Assembly (NCBI RefSeq): GCF_000350225.1
Contig: NW_005179291.1
Location: 1 to 39,354, forward strand
From: Chondrus crispus
Taxonomy: Eukaryota; Rhodophyta; Florideophyceae; Gigartinales; Gigartinaceae
Length of the DNA: 39,354 nucleotides
Direction: 5' to 3'
Shown: piece after piece, positions 1 through 9,631 of the stretch
How positions within the stretch are numbered: the stretch's first letter is position 1
Layout of the letters: every line of letters begins with the position of its first letter
The notes under the pieces: generated by a model
What the model was told of the DNA's origin: nothing
What the model saw: only the letters and a program-made list of their open reading frames with translations
Database searches by the model: none
Made by a program: the position numbers and the translations under genes

Positions 1-13
1 TGTACGGGGACAA

Positions 14-58
14 GGGCTACGATTTCCCCTCTAGAAGGGCGAATAAAAATCGTAGCCC
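14..58. repeat. Perfect 12-bp inverted repeat (hairpin)
   Basis: GGGCTACGATTT at 14-25 is exactly reverse-complementary to AAATCGTAGCCC at 47-58, with a 21-nt loop. It sits in noncoding DNA near the 3' end of the family B element. Role unknown. Confidence 0.8.
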
Positions 59-105
59 ATATCCGAGAACGGTCCCAGACTCCTGAGGTCGTCGCCGACC
101 TGGGA

Positions 106-176
106 GTATTTGGAAACAGAAACGTGTTTATGCCGTTTCTAACTGTTTTTTACAGTTTCTATTGGTTTCCAAATAC
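106..176. repeat. Nested inverted repeat
   Basis: GTATTTGGAAAC (106-117) pairs with GTTTCCAAATAC (165-176). Inside it, AACTGT (141-146) pairs with ACAGTT (152-157), and AGAAAC/GTTTCT segments add further pairing. It is an imperfect branched palindrome of about 70 bp. It could be a decayed foldback or an RNA structure of the element. Confidence 0.7.
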
Positions 177-650
177 GAACCGTTCGGGAAAGGGACCACC
201 GTGCGGTTTTTGCTCGTGCTTTGGACGACAGAGGTACCGCACGCCCGGGGAAAGGTCTGGGACGTACCGCTGCGGGGCTGGAGGGGGCGCACCCGTGGGG
301 TTTTGGAGGAAATCGAAGGGGAATTCTTGGAAAAATGGCCAGCCCTCCGGGGGGGTCCTGGAAAAACGCTTCTTTGCGCCGGTTGTTCGATGACCCGGCG
401 CAGGCTGAAGCCGCCCAATCCGAACGGTGGCGTACCGCAAATGGAACCGGGAGCAGCAGGAGCGCTGAACTCCTCCGCGCGGGTCGGGAAATGACCGCCG
501 CTGCGGGTGTGCATGCGGGTAAGGACCCGAGGAAGGTACCTACTGTACGGCCGCGTCTCCGCGGCCGACACATGGTCTCCGTTCGGGATAGAGGACCGTC
601 ACAGCTGGCACGGATTTTAGTCCGCCGCGACGGGGACGTGTCGCGAGATA

Positions 651-660
651 AGGAAGGGGG
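651..660 (+). other. Polypurine tract of family B element
   Basis: AGGAAGGGGG lies two bases before the TG start of the LTR at 663. This is where plus-strand DNA synthesis is primed in LTR retrotransposons, and it identifies the next repeat as a 3' LTR. Confidence 0.65.
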
Positions 661-662
661 TC

Positions 663-1239
663 TGTAGTACAACGGCGCGAAGGCAATCGCACCACCGCTG
701 CCGCCGCGGGACACAGTATGATGGGCTGTAAGCGCGAGAAGAACTGTAAGGAGTTATATTTACAGCACACGGCCGGTGCGGAGTACAGTGGTACCCCGTT
801 GGTTACACGTGTAGGATCCGAACGGTAAGTAATTAGTAATTAGTAGTTAATGGCACAAATTAGCCAATTTAGCACAGTAGCTGGTATACAGTAAGTAACA
901 GCTACTGTAGCGGGACAGGTGTCCTGGCGTCCCACTTAGGGGTTAAGACCGGGGGCACCTGCCCCGTTCCAGTAAACGGAGGCAGACTCGCCTCCCTTCC
1001 CTTTACGGCTTTTTGCTAACTCCGTCCGGTTTTACCTCTAAGTCTCAGGCTTCTAACCCGTGACCGGCCGTCCGGATCTAACACCACCGACCGGCTGCGC
1101 GTCACCGGCCACGTGAGCCTTCCCTCTTTTCGAGTCCTTCCGTACGGTTTGCGCTCGCGTGGGTTACCCAGCGGCGCGCGCTCCCTTACCTCTAACCCCC
1201 CTCGTTCCGAGTGGTCGGGACGAAGGTAGTTATACCACA
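663..1239 (+). repeat. 3' LTR, family B
   Basis: A 577-bp repeat, nearly identical to 2410-2989, begins TGTAGTACAAC and ends GTTATACCACA. Its ends form an imperfect inverted repeat. A polypurine tract immediately upstream shows it is a 3' LTR and not a solo LTR. The flanks GGGTC and CTTTC do not match, as expected when the 5' end is elsewhere. It contains short direct repeats (AGTAATTAGTAATTAGTAGTTA, about 827-849) in the part likely to hold the promoter. Confidence 0.8.
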
Positions 1240-1384
1240 CTTTCGAGCGTTGTTTGGCGTATCGCCTCTCGTTTGTTCAATTATTCCGAATCAATTGCTT
1301 GAATAGCTATCAGCTGGTGCCCGTCCTCAACATCTGCTTTGGGCAGTCATGTTTCTTAAGATATACGTGAGTGAGGCGACTAAC

Positions 1385-2008
1385 AGGGCTATTTCGGAGG
1401 CAGATAAAAAGACCTTTTGCAAATGGTCCTGGATGTTTGTAGAGCTCCTGTGGGAATGGGATGTCGTAAGAGTTATCTAACATATCTCACCACGCATTAG
1501 ATTCGCACTGAGGTAGAATTTATTAAGATATCTTGGAGAAAAGCGACGACATGACTCAGGAACACGACGTTATTTCGTGTCAATTGATGGGACAAACTGT
1601 ATGATTATGGAGCCGAGCCCATTCGACTCGAAGTGGTTTTGGCACAGGTTTACGGGATCCGGGTTGAGATACGAAGTTGGAGTTTGTATCGCAGGTGGGG
1701 ATACAGTCTGGGTCTATGGACTATTTCCATGTGGGAAAGATGCGGATCTCACTATCTTTAAGATGGACCTGAAACGTCTCTTATCGAATGGAGAGGGGGT
1801 GCTTGCTGATGGGCGATACCGAGATGAGATGGTGATGCGGCGAGATTCATTTCCCGGCGCGCAGAAAGCTTTTTATGCAAGATGCAGAGCTCGCCATGAG
1901 ACGGTTAGTCGTCTCTTTAAGCACTTTTTCTCTATAGGTCTTCCTTTTCGACACGATATTCGCTCCACTCAATATGTTTCCATGCTGTGTGTAACATTAC
2001 GCAGTTAA
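1385..2008 (+). pseudogene. DDE transposase relic (DDE_Tnp_4-like)
   Basis: The frame ending at 2008 has the landmarks of eukaryotic DDE_Tnp_4-type transposases. They are S-I-D-G-T with the first aspartate, then K-W-F-W-H-R-F-T-G-S-G-L-R-Y-E-V-G-V, then A-D-G-R-Y with the second aspartate, then R-A-R-H-E with the glutamate. The same frame extends upstream to about 1385 (R-A-I-S-E-A-D-K-K...), resembling the helical region before the catalytic domain, but is broken by TAA at 1478 and TAG at 1514. The region from 1240 to 1385 shows nothing recognisable. This family is distinct from the transposases at 23280-24450 and 31073-32283. No intact terminal repeats were found. Confidence 0.7.
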
Positions 2009-2172
2009 CGATAGAGTATGAAGATTCTCTGTTTGAAATGTAAACTACTTTTAAAGTTTTTACATTGTGTTGTCATGGGAAGTACAGTTTAAATGCTAAA
2101 AGATTTCGACAACTTTTTAGCTTGAGTATATGCTCTGTATGACCCTCGATACAGAAGTCTTTGGATATCAGT
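2009..2172. other. AT-rich noncoding stretch
   Basis: AT-rich sequence between the transposase relic and the Harbinger-type terminus at 2173. No reading frame or strong repeat seen. Confidence 0.4.
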
Positions 2173-2300
2173 GAGCTTACGCAAACCGGATTCCACAGAA
2201 TTCTGCGAACAATTCTGCAAAAAACATTACACTGAAACTGCATATACACAATTCTGCAATCAAGCCATGACAAAAAACGCGGAATTGTGAGATTTTAGTG
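2173..2300 (+). repeat. Terminal/subterminal region of a Harbinger-type element
   Basis: AGCTTACGCAAAC at 2174-2186 is the exact reverse complement of GTTTGCGTAAGCT near 30810. It resembles the end of the intact two-gene element (ACTTTACGCACCACGG, reverse strand near 33630). It is followed by AATTCTGC repeats at about 2200, 2211 and 2251. Similar TTGCAGAA/TTCTGCAA motifs occur beside the Myb-like gene of the element at 33490-33620. I infer transposase- or Myb-binding sites at the Myb-side end of the element. Confidence 0.5.
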
Positions 2301-2404
2301 AAGAGGATTTCTGCGTGGTCGTGAGAAATGATAGGGACAAGTGTCGTGAAATTGGCGGGAGTTCGCGATAATGCATGCATGATAGAAGGGTACTCACTCG
2401 TGTG

Positions 2405-2994
2405 GTCGGTGTAGTACAACGGCGCGAAGGCAACGGCACCACCGCTGCCGCCCCGAGATACAGTACGATGGGCTGCAAGCGCGAGAAGAACGGTAAAGAG
2501 TTATATTTACAGCACACGACCGGTGCGGAGTACAGTGGTACCCCGCTGGTTACACGTGTAGGATCCGAACGGTAAGTAATTAGTAATTAGTAGTTAATGG
2601 CACAAATTAGCCAATTTAGCACAGTGGCTGGTATACAGTAAGTAACAGCTACTGTAGCGGGACAGGTGTCCTGGCGTCCCACTTAGGGGTTAAGACGGGG
2701 GGCACCTGCCCCGTTCCAGTAAACGTGGGGCAGAATCGCCTCCCTTCCCTTTACAGCTAATTGCTATCCCGTTCCGGTTTCCCTTTTAGTCTCAGGCTTC
2801 TAACCCGTCCCCGGCCGTCCGGATCTAACACCACCGACCGGCTGCGCGTCACCGGCCACGTGAGCCTTCCCTCTTTTCGAGTCCATCCGTACGGTCTGTG
2901 TTCGCGCGTGGTTTACCCAGCGGCGCGCGCTCCCTTACCTCTAACCCCCCTCGTTTCCGAGTGGTCGGGACGAAGGTAGTTATACCATAGTCGG
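2405..2994 (+). mobile_element. Solo LTR of family B with 5-bp target duplication GTCGG
   Basis: The LTR occupies 2410-2989 (580 bp, TGTAGTACAAC...TATACCATA) and matches the 3' LTR at 663-1239 nearly base for base. GTCGG is present at 2405-2409 and again at 2990-2994, a 5-bp target duplication typical of LTR integration. No internal region is left, so this is a solo LTR formed by LTR-LTR recombination. It sits about 30 bp upstream of the start codon of the Myb-like gene at 3024, between that gene and the element terminus at 2173. Confidence 0.85.
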
Positions 2995-3023
2995 TACAAG
3001 CGTATACGCCATAGCACACAACG

Positions 3024-3913
3024 ATGTCTGAAGTAGTTGGGTCGGAAACACAAGCTCCAGCCTCCACCAGAAGTGGTAGGCAGTCACGGTTCACACCGCA
3101 ACAAGACCTCGCCATTGCCGGTGAGGTAGCCGCTGTTCGAGCTCATTTGGCGGAGTTCGGTGAAACAAAGAAGAGATTTGCTACTGTGGCGGAAAGGTTG
3201 CGTGAGAACGTACACTTTCAAGACAAAAAAACCTCGGTTGGAAGACAATTCAGGACCGATACAAAAGACTGCAGGACCACTATGACAAAAACGACTCCGA
3301 CAATCAGAGGTTGTCTGGAGTCGGTGGTGGGAGATGGGAGATAGCTCATAATTTGAGGACATTGAGGGTGGCCAGAGATGACTGGGAAGCACAAAACAAA
3401 ACCGCAAAATTTGCAGAGAAAAGAAAAGAAGAAGACAAGGAACGCATGAGTCGCGTATTGATGGTTGCAGCGCAAAAGAGCATGTCATCGAAGGACTTGG
3501 AAACGGAAGATGGCAGCTGAGGAAATGAGAATGGTGCTGTGATAATAGACGTGGTAGAAAGCGAAGCGCATATTTGTAGCACAAACGGCAGCGCGAGAAA
3601 GAGGAAGAAAACGAAAATGGTATATGGTGCTGATAACAGCCTTGATGCTTTCGTAAAGCACATGAATGACGCTGACCTCGCCCGAATCTCGCTTGAGCGA
3701 GAGCGTCTTCAATTTGAGCGCGACATGGCTGAGAGCGGTAGAGAAGAACGCTTGCAGGAGCGCCTTGAGCGCCAGAAGGATAGAGAAGAAAAACGGCGAG
3801 AGCGTGGTGGGGAACGCGTAGAACAGCAAAAGGTCGAAGTAGATAAGTTCAAGGCACTCATAGAGGCCTTCGCGAGAAAAAATAAATCTGACCATGTGGT
3901 ACATGTAGAGTAG
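3024..3913 (+). pseudogene. Myb/trihelix-like protein of a Harbinger-type element
   Basis: The protein starts M-S-E-V-V-G and has a basic SANT/trihelix-like segment (R-F-T-P-Q-Q-D-L-A-I-A-G-E-V-A-A). It is a diverged relative of the intact protein at 32460-33449. Shared landmarks are the D-L-x-I-A-x-E-V-A-A motif, I-Q-D-R-Y-K, L-S-G-V-G-G, N-G-S-A-R-K-R and a charged coiled-coil tail (L-E-R-E-R-L-Q-F-E-R). It is broken by a frameshift at the A7 run near 3224-3231 and by a TGA at about 3518, after which the frame continues to a stop at 3911-3913. In PIF/Harbinger elements a Myb-like partner helps nuclear import and DNA binding of the transposase. No transposase is left beside this copy. Confidence 0.7.
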
Positions 3914-3979
3914 GTCGCCTTCTATTCAGTACCAGTATCGCCCCTTATTTCTTATTTATGTCATCAACAGATATTGGGC

Positions 3980-5904
3980 ATGCGATTGTGTTCTGGTAAT
4001 GGATGGACAGCAGACAAAAGAAGTTGGAAGTCACTGTCGTTAGAGGCTGAGAACGGCCTGCCTAGTGACCCTTGTCACATTCAGGCACCGCCGCCCGAAG
4101 GCAGGGGTCCTTGCAACAGTTCAGGGTCCGGCTGCTCGCCCGACCAAACATCGTTCGATGGCGCGCGTGCTGCGTCGAAAGCCCGTCCTACTAAATGGCA
4201 CGCCGTGGAACGTCTACCAAAAAAGGCAGTGAGTCCATGGAAGTTGCGCGTTTACATCTCCTTGAGCCGCGAAACGGCGCGGTCTAAGGCAAAAGCTTCG
4301 TCCTCGCCCGTGTACGGCGTGGTAGATCCAAGGGCCCTATTCCCCGCTCCAGCGCCCTCCTTCGCAACCTCTGTCTCAAGCTGGGTGCCCTCCACGGCAT
4401 GAGGAGCGCATCCGCGACGTCGGCAATCTGAAACTCGTCAAAGCACAGCAACTTGCAGCTTGAAGCCGCCGCCAGTATCAGCGGCATTTCGTCTCCCCAG
4501 CCTGAGAGCGAAGACCGCGTCCAGCGGGTGAAAGACGATAGCCGCGGCACGCCCGGCCGGAGACATGAGTTCGTACTTGTGCATCATCTCGTACACGGAA
4601 ATCATGAAGCTATGCTAATGCACGTGCTCAGCAGTAGCAATCTGTAGTAGGACGCGAAAAGAGGTCACGTGCTAAGACAAGGGTCGTTCGTGGGGGCGTG
4701 TATAAGATAGCTAGGGGGAAGTGGTAGAGGCTTTCGGGCTACTGTAAAATCCGGGTGTGCTCGCGAACCACGGAAACTAGAAGCGCACGACGCGGTGCTC
4801 TCGACCCAGCGGGACTAACACACAGCCAGCGAACCGTGCGGGCGAGCGGGGAGGCAACACGCGACGTGGCCACGAGAATTCTAGGGCGCGAGCGAGGACA
4901 ACGAGAGAGCGTGAACGAGAAGAAGTTAGTTAGTACCAAACGAAACCGAGAACGAGAGTCGCGTCCTTGGTCCTTGGTTGTTTGCCGCCAAACCCACCCG
5001 GCGCAAGCGCCAACGACAGTATATAATGTACTTAGATCGTGGTCGAGATGTAACGGCTAGAGCTCACGGGGCCGTGTTATAGTACACACGTGTACATGCC
5101 CGGTAGTAGGTCCACGTGTGCGCGTGTCGAAGGCGAGCAAGGCTCGTGTAAATGGGCTTGCTACTGTACGTCGGGGTACTTTAGGTATCTAGATACACGT
5201 GTACACGAGTCGCCCGAAAAGGAATACTAGAGTGGTACAGGTTTATACGACACAATCTGGGCGTCTGCGCACATGAAGACCATGTCCATGAGCGAGCTCT
5301 TCCCGCAGCGGACCTCGCCGTACAAATACACGCCCTCGGAGGGGGGGCTGGGCGACGGGGCGGCGTCGTCAGGGCAGTGGTACGCGTCCGGAAGGGCCAC
5401 AGGCGGGGCGTGGGTGTGGAGGCCTGCGGCGTTGTGCGTGAGGAGTCGCCAGGCGCGGCGGAGGGCGCTCATGTGCCCTCATGTGCGGCGTTCGTCCGCG
5501 ACGGCGCGGGCGCGCTCCCAAATGGCCAGGGCGGACGCGTGCGCGTGCACGTCGGACTGGTACACGGGCAGGTGGCAGATGAGGGCGTCCAGCGGCGGCA
5601 GGGCGCCGCGCTGCACGTCGTCCGCCAGCAGATGCCCCTTGCTCACCGACAAGCCGTATGAGGTCGACGGCAGCCGCCCTTGCTTCGTGACGCGGGTGCG
5701 CATGGCGCCGTGCTGCACGACCGCCGCACTCATCGCGGGCGTAAAGGCGGCGCGTTGGCGAGGCTGCGGAGACCGGGCCACGGCCGGGGGAGGTTTCGGC
5801 TGGGGCCCGCGGTGGCGAAGTGCGTGCAGGGGAGGGGGAGGGAGGGGATGCGGTTGGGGGATGCCGGGCGGAGAGGGGTGGCAGTGGACGTGGGTGAGGA
5901 GCAC
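3980..5904 (-). pseudogene. AFG1: AFG1-like AAA ATPase pseudogene, split by a solo LTR
   Basis: Read on the minus strand, the N-terminal frame (5904 to 5227) runs through Y-G-L-S-V-S-K-G-H-L to a Walker A, G-V-Y-L-Y-G-E-V-R-C-G-K-S-S-L-M-D-M (about 5280-5340). The Walker B, L-L-C-F-D-E-F-Q-I-A-D-V-A-D-A, lies at about 4405-4450. Both are hallmarks of the AFG1/LACE1/ZapE family, mitochondrial ATPases linked to turnover of respiratory-chain proteins. Between them lies H-S-F-M-I-S-V-Y-E-M-M-H, like the family's F-M-x-x-V-H-x-x-x-H segment. Damage: TGA at 5479-5481, the inserted LTR at 4643-5252, TAG at 4615-4617, and a frameshift between about 4500 and 4560. The C-terminal part (about 3980-4280) is unrecognisable. 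GC-rich low-complexity proline runs precede the conserved part. Introns cannot be excluded, but the stops argue for a dead gene. Confidence 0.7.
4638..5257. mobile_element. Solo LTR with 5-bp target duplication CAATC inside the AFG1-like gene
   Basis: CAATC occurs at 4638-4642 and again at 5253-5257. The 610 bp between them start TGTAGTAGGA and end TTATACGACA, the TG...CA pattern of an LTR. The ends resemble the other LTRs here. No coding internal region remains. It carries GTACACGTGTAC-type palindromes (about 5082-5095, 5193-5206), as in the solo LTR at 18167. Orientation is uncertain. Excising the LTR and one duplication rejoins the AFG1-like frame, which confirms it is an insertion. Confidence 0.85.
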
Positions 5905-5944
5905 ACGAATGTGCTGTAAGGCATGCGATAGGGTGGCGAAGTAG

Positions 5945-6373
5945 GAATGATTTCTCTACCCCGTGCTGTACCTCGGTCGCCTCTCACCATTGAGCCGCTG
6001 CTAGTTTGTTATCCCTGGCTCGGACCTTCGTCTCAGTGGAATCATGGCCTTCATCTCATCGTCTTTTGTCGAAACTGCTGTGCGAAACCAAGCACTCGGG
6101 GGAGCTTCAGCGCAATGCGGGCGGCAACCAAAACGGTAAGCGACAGTGTGCATGATGAGGTGTGGCAGTGAGCTGTCTCGACGAGGGCTTCTCCAAGCGA
6201 TGGGAGCCGGGGCATTAGGGGCGCTTTTCTTCACTGCACCGGCGTTGGTGGACCACACATACATCGCGGCGAGGCGGTCGTACGAGCGGTCTGCATGGCA
6301 GCACCCTTCCACTCTCGAAAATTAGATACTTAAATGGGCAGCTCCGCTCGCCACCAACCTCCGTCACACCAGC
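5945..6373. other. Unassigned region upstream of AFG1-like pseudogene
   Basis: A minus-strand open frame at 6001-6312 (M-E-G-C-C-H-A-D...) could be a leader exon of the AFG1-like gene or chance. I see no domain, and I cannot support a gene. It ends at the insertion site of the giant LTR element. Confidence 0.25.
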
Positions 6374-6378
6374 CTCGT

Positions 6379-7000
6379 TGCAGCATAATCGCGAGGACGT
6401 TATTTGAACGCGCGGGGTGACTACTGTACTCCCGGAAAATGCATTACAGCGCGCACACTCGCGCCCGTAAGTACGCGCTTGCTGCTCGCTGTGCATGTGT
6501 ACAGCGTGACGATCCGGAGTAAGGGGCGCGAGCTTACCGTGTAAGGCGCTACCTAGATACTGTAGTATATATTATGATAGATTATTTACTTGTATATTAA
6601 ATGACAGGGCGACCGGCGGCGGAGGGAGGACAAGGACAAGCACGGGCTTGGTACCAGATCCTCCACCGCAGGTCTAACCCCGTCCGCTTATTCTAAACGC
6701 GTTCTCTTAACGCGAGCGCGTTAACTAGAAACTAACCCGCGTAGCGGTCGCGAACGTACGCGCACGAGCTGGATCCGCCACCGCCCGTCGGTGCTAGAAC
6801 GCTAACTTGCGCCGCCCGGGGGCGTCGAGCGCGTCGAACCGCTCTACCGCGTACTGTGTTCGCGTCCGCTCCCCACCGCTCTACCACGCTACCACCGCCC
6901 GCGTTCGTTTCTGGTGTGTGTGTTTTTGTCCTCTCTCGCGTACACAGGTCTTCGAAGAACCACAGCTAAACCCCCAACGCGACCGGGGGTTTATGCTACA
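6379..7000 (+). repeat. 5' LTR, family A
   Basis: 622 bp matching 22517-23138. It begins TGCAGCATAA (the partner has TGTAGCATAA) and ends TTATGCTACA, giving a 10-bp terminal inverted repeat. An AT-rich patch (TAGTATATATTATGATAG, about 6562) may be the promoter. A strong hairpin lies just before the 3' end. Confidence 0.92.
6967..6993 (+). terminator. Hairpin near 3' end of LTR
   Basis: TAAACCCCC (6967-6975) pairs with GGGGGTTTA (6985-6993) around a 9-nt loop, seven bases before the LTR end. The 3' LTR has the same hairpin, and the related solo LTR has a hairpin at the same place with a different stem. It may act in RNA 3' end formation or in integrase recognition. Confidence 0.6.
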
Positions 7001-7076
7001 TTAGTCTCCCGACCTAGAAGGCCACCGGATTATCGCAAGAAGACTATCGTTCGAGTCGGCGTCCGCACGCGTCGAA

Positions 7077-7499
7077 ATGGAAGAAGGATCCGCCCCCTCA
7101 ATTCAATCCGAGCCCGCGAATATGGAGTCAACCGCGTTCCGCACCTCCGAGTCAGCCGCGCTCCGCGTCCCATTCGGCGGCGGTGGCGCAGGTCTCAGTG
7201 ACCGCGAACCGTCGCCTGAATTATCAGAAGGCCGCGCACGCGCGATGTATGACTGGATCGCGACGTATATTGAGGAGGTCTGGACCGCACTTCGAATCGA
7301 CGTAACCGACGCGGTATATTCGCGTTGCATGGAAGAACTACGATCCCTTCGCGAAGGGAGGTTTGAACGCGTCTCCCAGTCTCTGGATAACCTCCGAGCA
7401 CTAGTCGATCAACTGCAGAGTCGACTGGTGCTCGTTGAGGAATCGCGTCTCGACTCCCCCGACGAGTTCGGGGAAGGCCGCCCCGAACTGACGTACTGA
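7077..7499 (+). CDS. Small leading ORF of family A element (probable N-terminal Gag part)
   Basis: 140 codons starting M-E-E-G-S-A and ending P-E-L-T-Y. The C-terminal half (about residues 85-125, L-R-S-L-R-E-G-R-F-E-R-V-S-Q-S-L) is heptad-like and probably coiled coil. The next frame (Gag, from 7528) is open from 7492 in a different phase. The two may once have been one protein separated by an indel near 7475-7499, or this may be a separate leader ORF. No known domain recognised. Confidence 0.5.
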   Translation: MEEGSAPSIQSEPANMESTAFRTSESAALRVPFGGGGAGLSDREPSPELSEGRARAMYDWIATYIEEVWTALRIDVTDAVYSRCMEELRSLREGRFERVSQSLDNLRALVDQLQSRLVLVEESRLDSPDEFGEGRPELTY

Positions 7500-7527
7500 C
7501 GCGAGATCTTTTCCTTCCGCGGAACAG

Positions 7528-9631
7528 ATGCGCGCGTTTGCCCTTGTGACCGCGCAGTTAAATTCTACACGCCGACGCGTTCGTCAGATGGAACGTACCC
7601 CGACGGCGACGTCACCCGGGGCCCCATCGTTAGGGCCCGGTGGTACTGTACCTCCGAACGCGTCCGGCGCTCAAGATTTGGAGCCGGCCGGTGGTGACAC
7701 CAGTCGGCCCGCACGAGGAGATCGAACAAGAATGGACGCAACTTTCGCGTCCGAAACCCAAGCCCTGCTGCATGTCGCCGGAGACATGCGGCAGACGGTT
7801 CGCGTACCTTACGCGGACGAGACCAGACGCGGGGATACCACCCGGGGATCGAGAGAACCGATTCTCGCTTTTGATCCCCGGTGGGGCGGCTATCAGCCCC
7901 AGGATCTCACTACGCGTCGGGGCCCGGTAGACGTCTGCACGCTACCGGTGACCCCATTTGGCACATTGGGCCCCGCGGCCCCCGCGGTCGAGGCGGTCCA
8001 CACGATGATACAGGAATTTAGCTCCGTAGCTAATTGCAGGATGTATCGCCTGGACAACGTCTCGACCCTCGTCACGTCAGGGGACGCGGGGCGAATCGCG
8101 AAATATGTGCAGCGTTGCCGTGGGATTCGTCCCACGATGCGCAATTTCCATGGAACGAACGCGATTGAATTACTCCCCTTCCTGAAAGATGTGCGCATCA
8201 CGTTCAATTCGCAACATCTGACGGAAGGGGTCGCGATTCGCGTCCTTGCACATTTTCTCGAAGGCGACGCGGAAAGATTATATACAAGGTACACTATGCG
8301 CCGAATCTGCGCAGGCCAGCTCCATGACGATGTGAGCTGGCCTGGGCTTATTAATCAATTCATCAAGCGCTACCTCACTGATGACGTCCTGGGGGTAGCG
8401 CACGATGCCGTCGCGTCGGCTCATCAGAAGCCGCATGAGACGGAAAACGCGTTCGCGGATAGGCTCGAATCGAACGCGTTCAAGTGCACCGCCGTATTTA
8501 CGGAGCAAGCCTTGGCCCATTATTTTGTACGCGGATTGGCTCCCGCGACGCGAGCAGCGGTGGCAGAGACCGTCCAGAGCTTGCCCGCGAACCAGAAGAC
8601 GGACCTGTAAATTATCAGACGCATCGCGACCGCAGAAGGAACCACGTTTCGCGCCCGACGCGGACTACCGCTGCCGGACCCGAAACCGGCAGCGAGGGGA
8701 GGGAGAGCCGCCAGGTCGAACGCGACGAGCTCCCCCGCGTCAGCCCTCCACGTTAACGAGGAGGATTGGGAAGCTGACCCCGTCTTCGTCATGAGAGGCG
8801 GGGAGGCTACAGGAGGCCGGCCGTCAACGCCGGCGTCGACGGAGACAACGGGCAGCTTTGCCACCACGTTCGGGCATACCTCAGCGGCGATAGGTGGTCC
8901 GGACCACCGCATCGCGGAATTGGACATTTCGCGTCAAGGAGGGGGACGCATACTCTCCTGTGTTCCCCGGCTCACCGAGGAAGAGCCTCGTCAGGCGGGG
9001 ACCTTCGCCTCAGCCGACGGGAGCGCGTACGTCTGCTGGCTGTGCAGAACGCACGGCCATGCCATGTACGCGTGCCCCTTCCTCGCGCCGGAGCAGCGGA
9101 TGTTTACAGCGTATCGAAACTACCGGTACCAACTACAGACGCGTCCAGGGATGAGGAACCTCCTCCAACAGTCGGTCGCTGGTGACCGTGGTCCGCGTTC
9201 GGGCCACGCGAATCGCCCCGGAAGAGGCGTTCGTTTCGCCCCTCGCGAAGGAGAATACAGGCGCGAACAACGCCATTTCCGACAAGCCGACACGCGATAC
9301 CCGCGTCAAGATGGAAGAGGAGAACGTGGTCGGTCCAGCTTGCCGACGGGGGTACAGAACGCGATAATGTACCTGCAGGACTGGGCAGGGGATCCGTATC
9401 CCCTGCCCCTACAGGAAAGCGAGCGAGAGCCAACTCTCGCGGCCCCCCCAGATTTTACAACGTCCGAACGTTGAAAATCAACCCGGCGAGGTACCCGAGT
9501 ACTTCGGGGATGCTCCGGCTCCAGAGTGGGTAGGGCCAGGCCAGCCACTCGAACGGAGGTCCGGAGCCGCGTTGGCTACAGATAGCGGCGCGACTAGCAC
9601 GGATAGTTCAGGTAGCTCAAAAAACGCGTAA
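7528..9631 (+). pseudogene. gag: Gag polyprotein, family A
   Basis: One reading phase runs from 7528 to 9474 with a single in-frame TAA at 8608-8610. The central part (about 8130-8610; F-H-G-T-N, F-L-K-D-V-R, L-T-E...A...A-H-F-L-E-G-D-A-E) looks like a Ty3/gypsy capsid. A CX2CX4HX4C zinc knuckle (C-W-L-C-R-T-H-G-H-A-M-Y-A-C) lies at about 9031-9072 and would bind genomic RNA. The phase ends at TGA 9472-9474. Another phase continues with P-G-E-V-P-E-Y-F-G-D-A-P to TAA at 9629-9631, and the C7 run at 9443-9449 is the likely indel. That second phase leads exactly onto the slippery heptamer. Confidence 0.75.

Larger units (their letters stand above)
1..662 (+). mobile_element. 3' internal region of LTR retrotransposon (family B), truncated by window edge
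   Basis: This stretch lies directly upstream of an LTR and ends in a purine-rich tract, so I read it as the 3' internal part of an LTR element whose body lies left of the window. The first bases could encode a fragment resembling a DDE catalytic segment (Y-G-D-K-G-Y), but this is too short to call. No reading frame here looks like a real gene. The small frames on both strands overlap each other and look random. The stretch contains two inverted-repeat structures, listed separately. Confidence 0.5.

Noticed and set aside
1..760. Several overlapping open frames of 90-190 codons on both strands near the left edge.
   Set aside because: They overlap in GC-rich noncoding LTR-element DNA, share no family landmarks and cross the hairpins and polypurine tract.
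663..2989. The two family B repeats could be the two LTRs of one short element spanning 663-2989.
   Set aside because: The right copy has its own GTCGG target duplication and the left has a polypurine tract upstream and unmatched flanks. They are a 3' LTR and an independent solo LTR.
5273..5944. A 223-codon plus-strand open frame.
   Set aside because: It is the shadow of the minus-strand AFG1-like sequence, which has a clear Walker A on the other strand.
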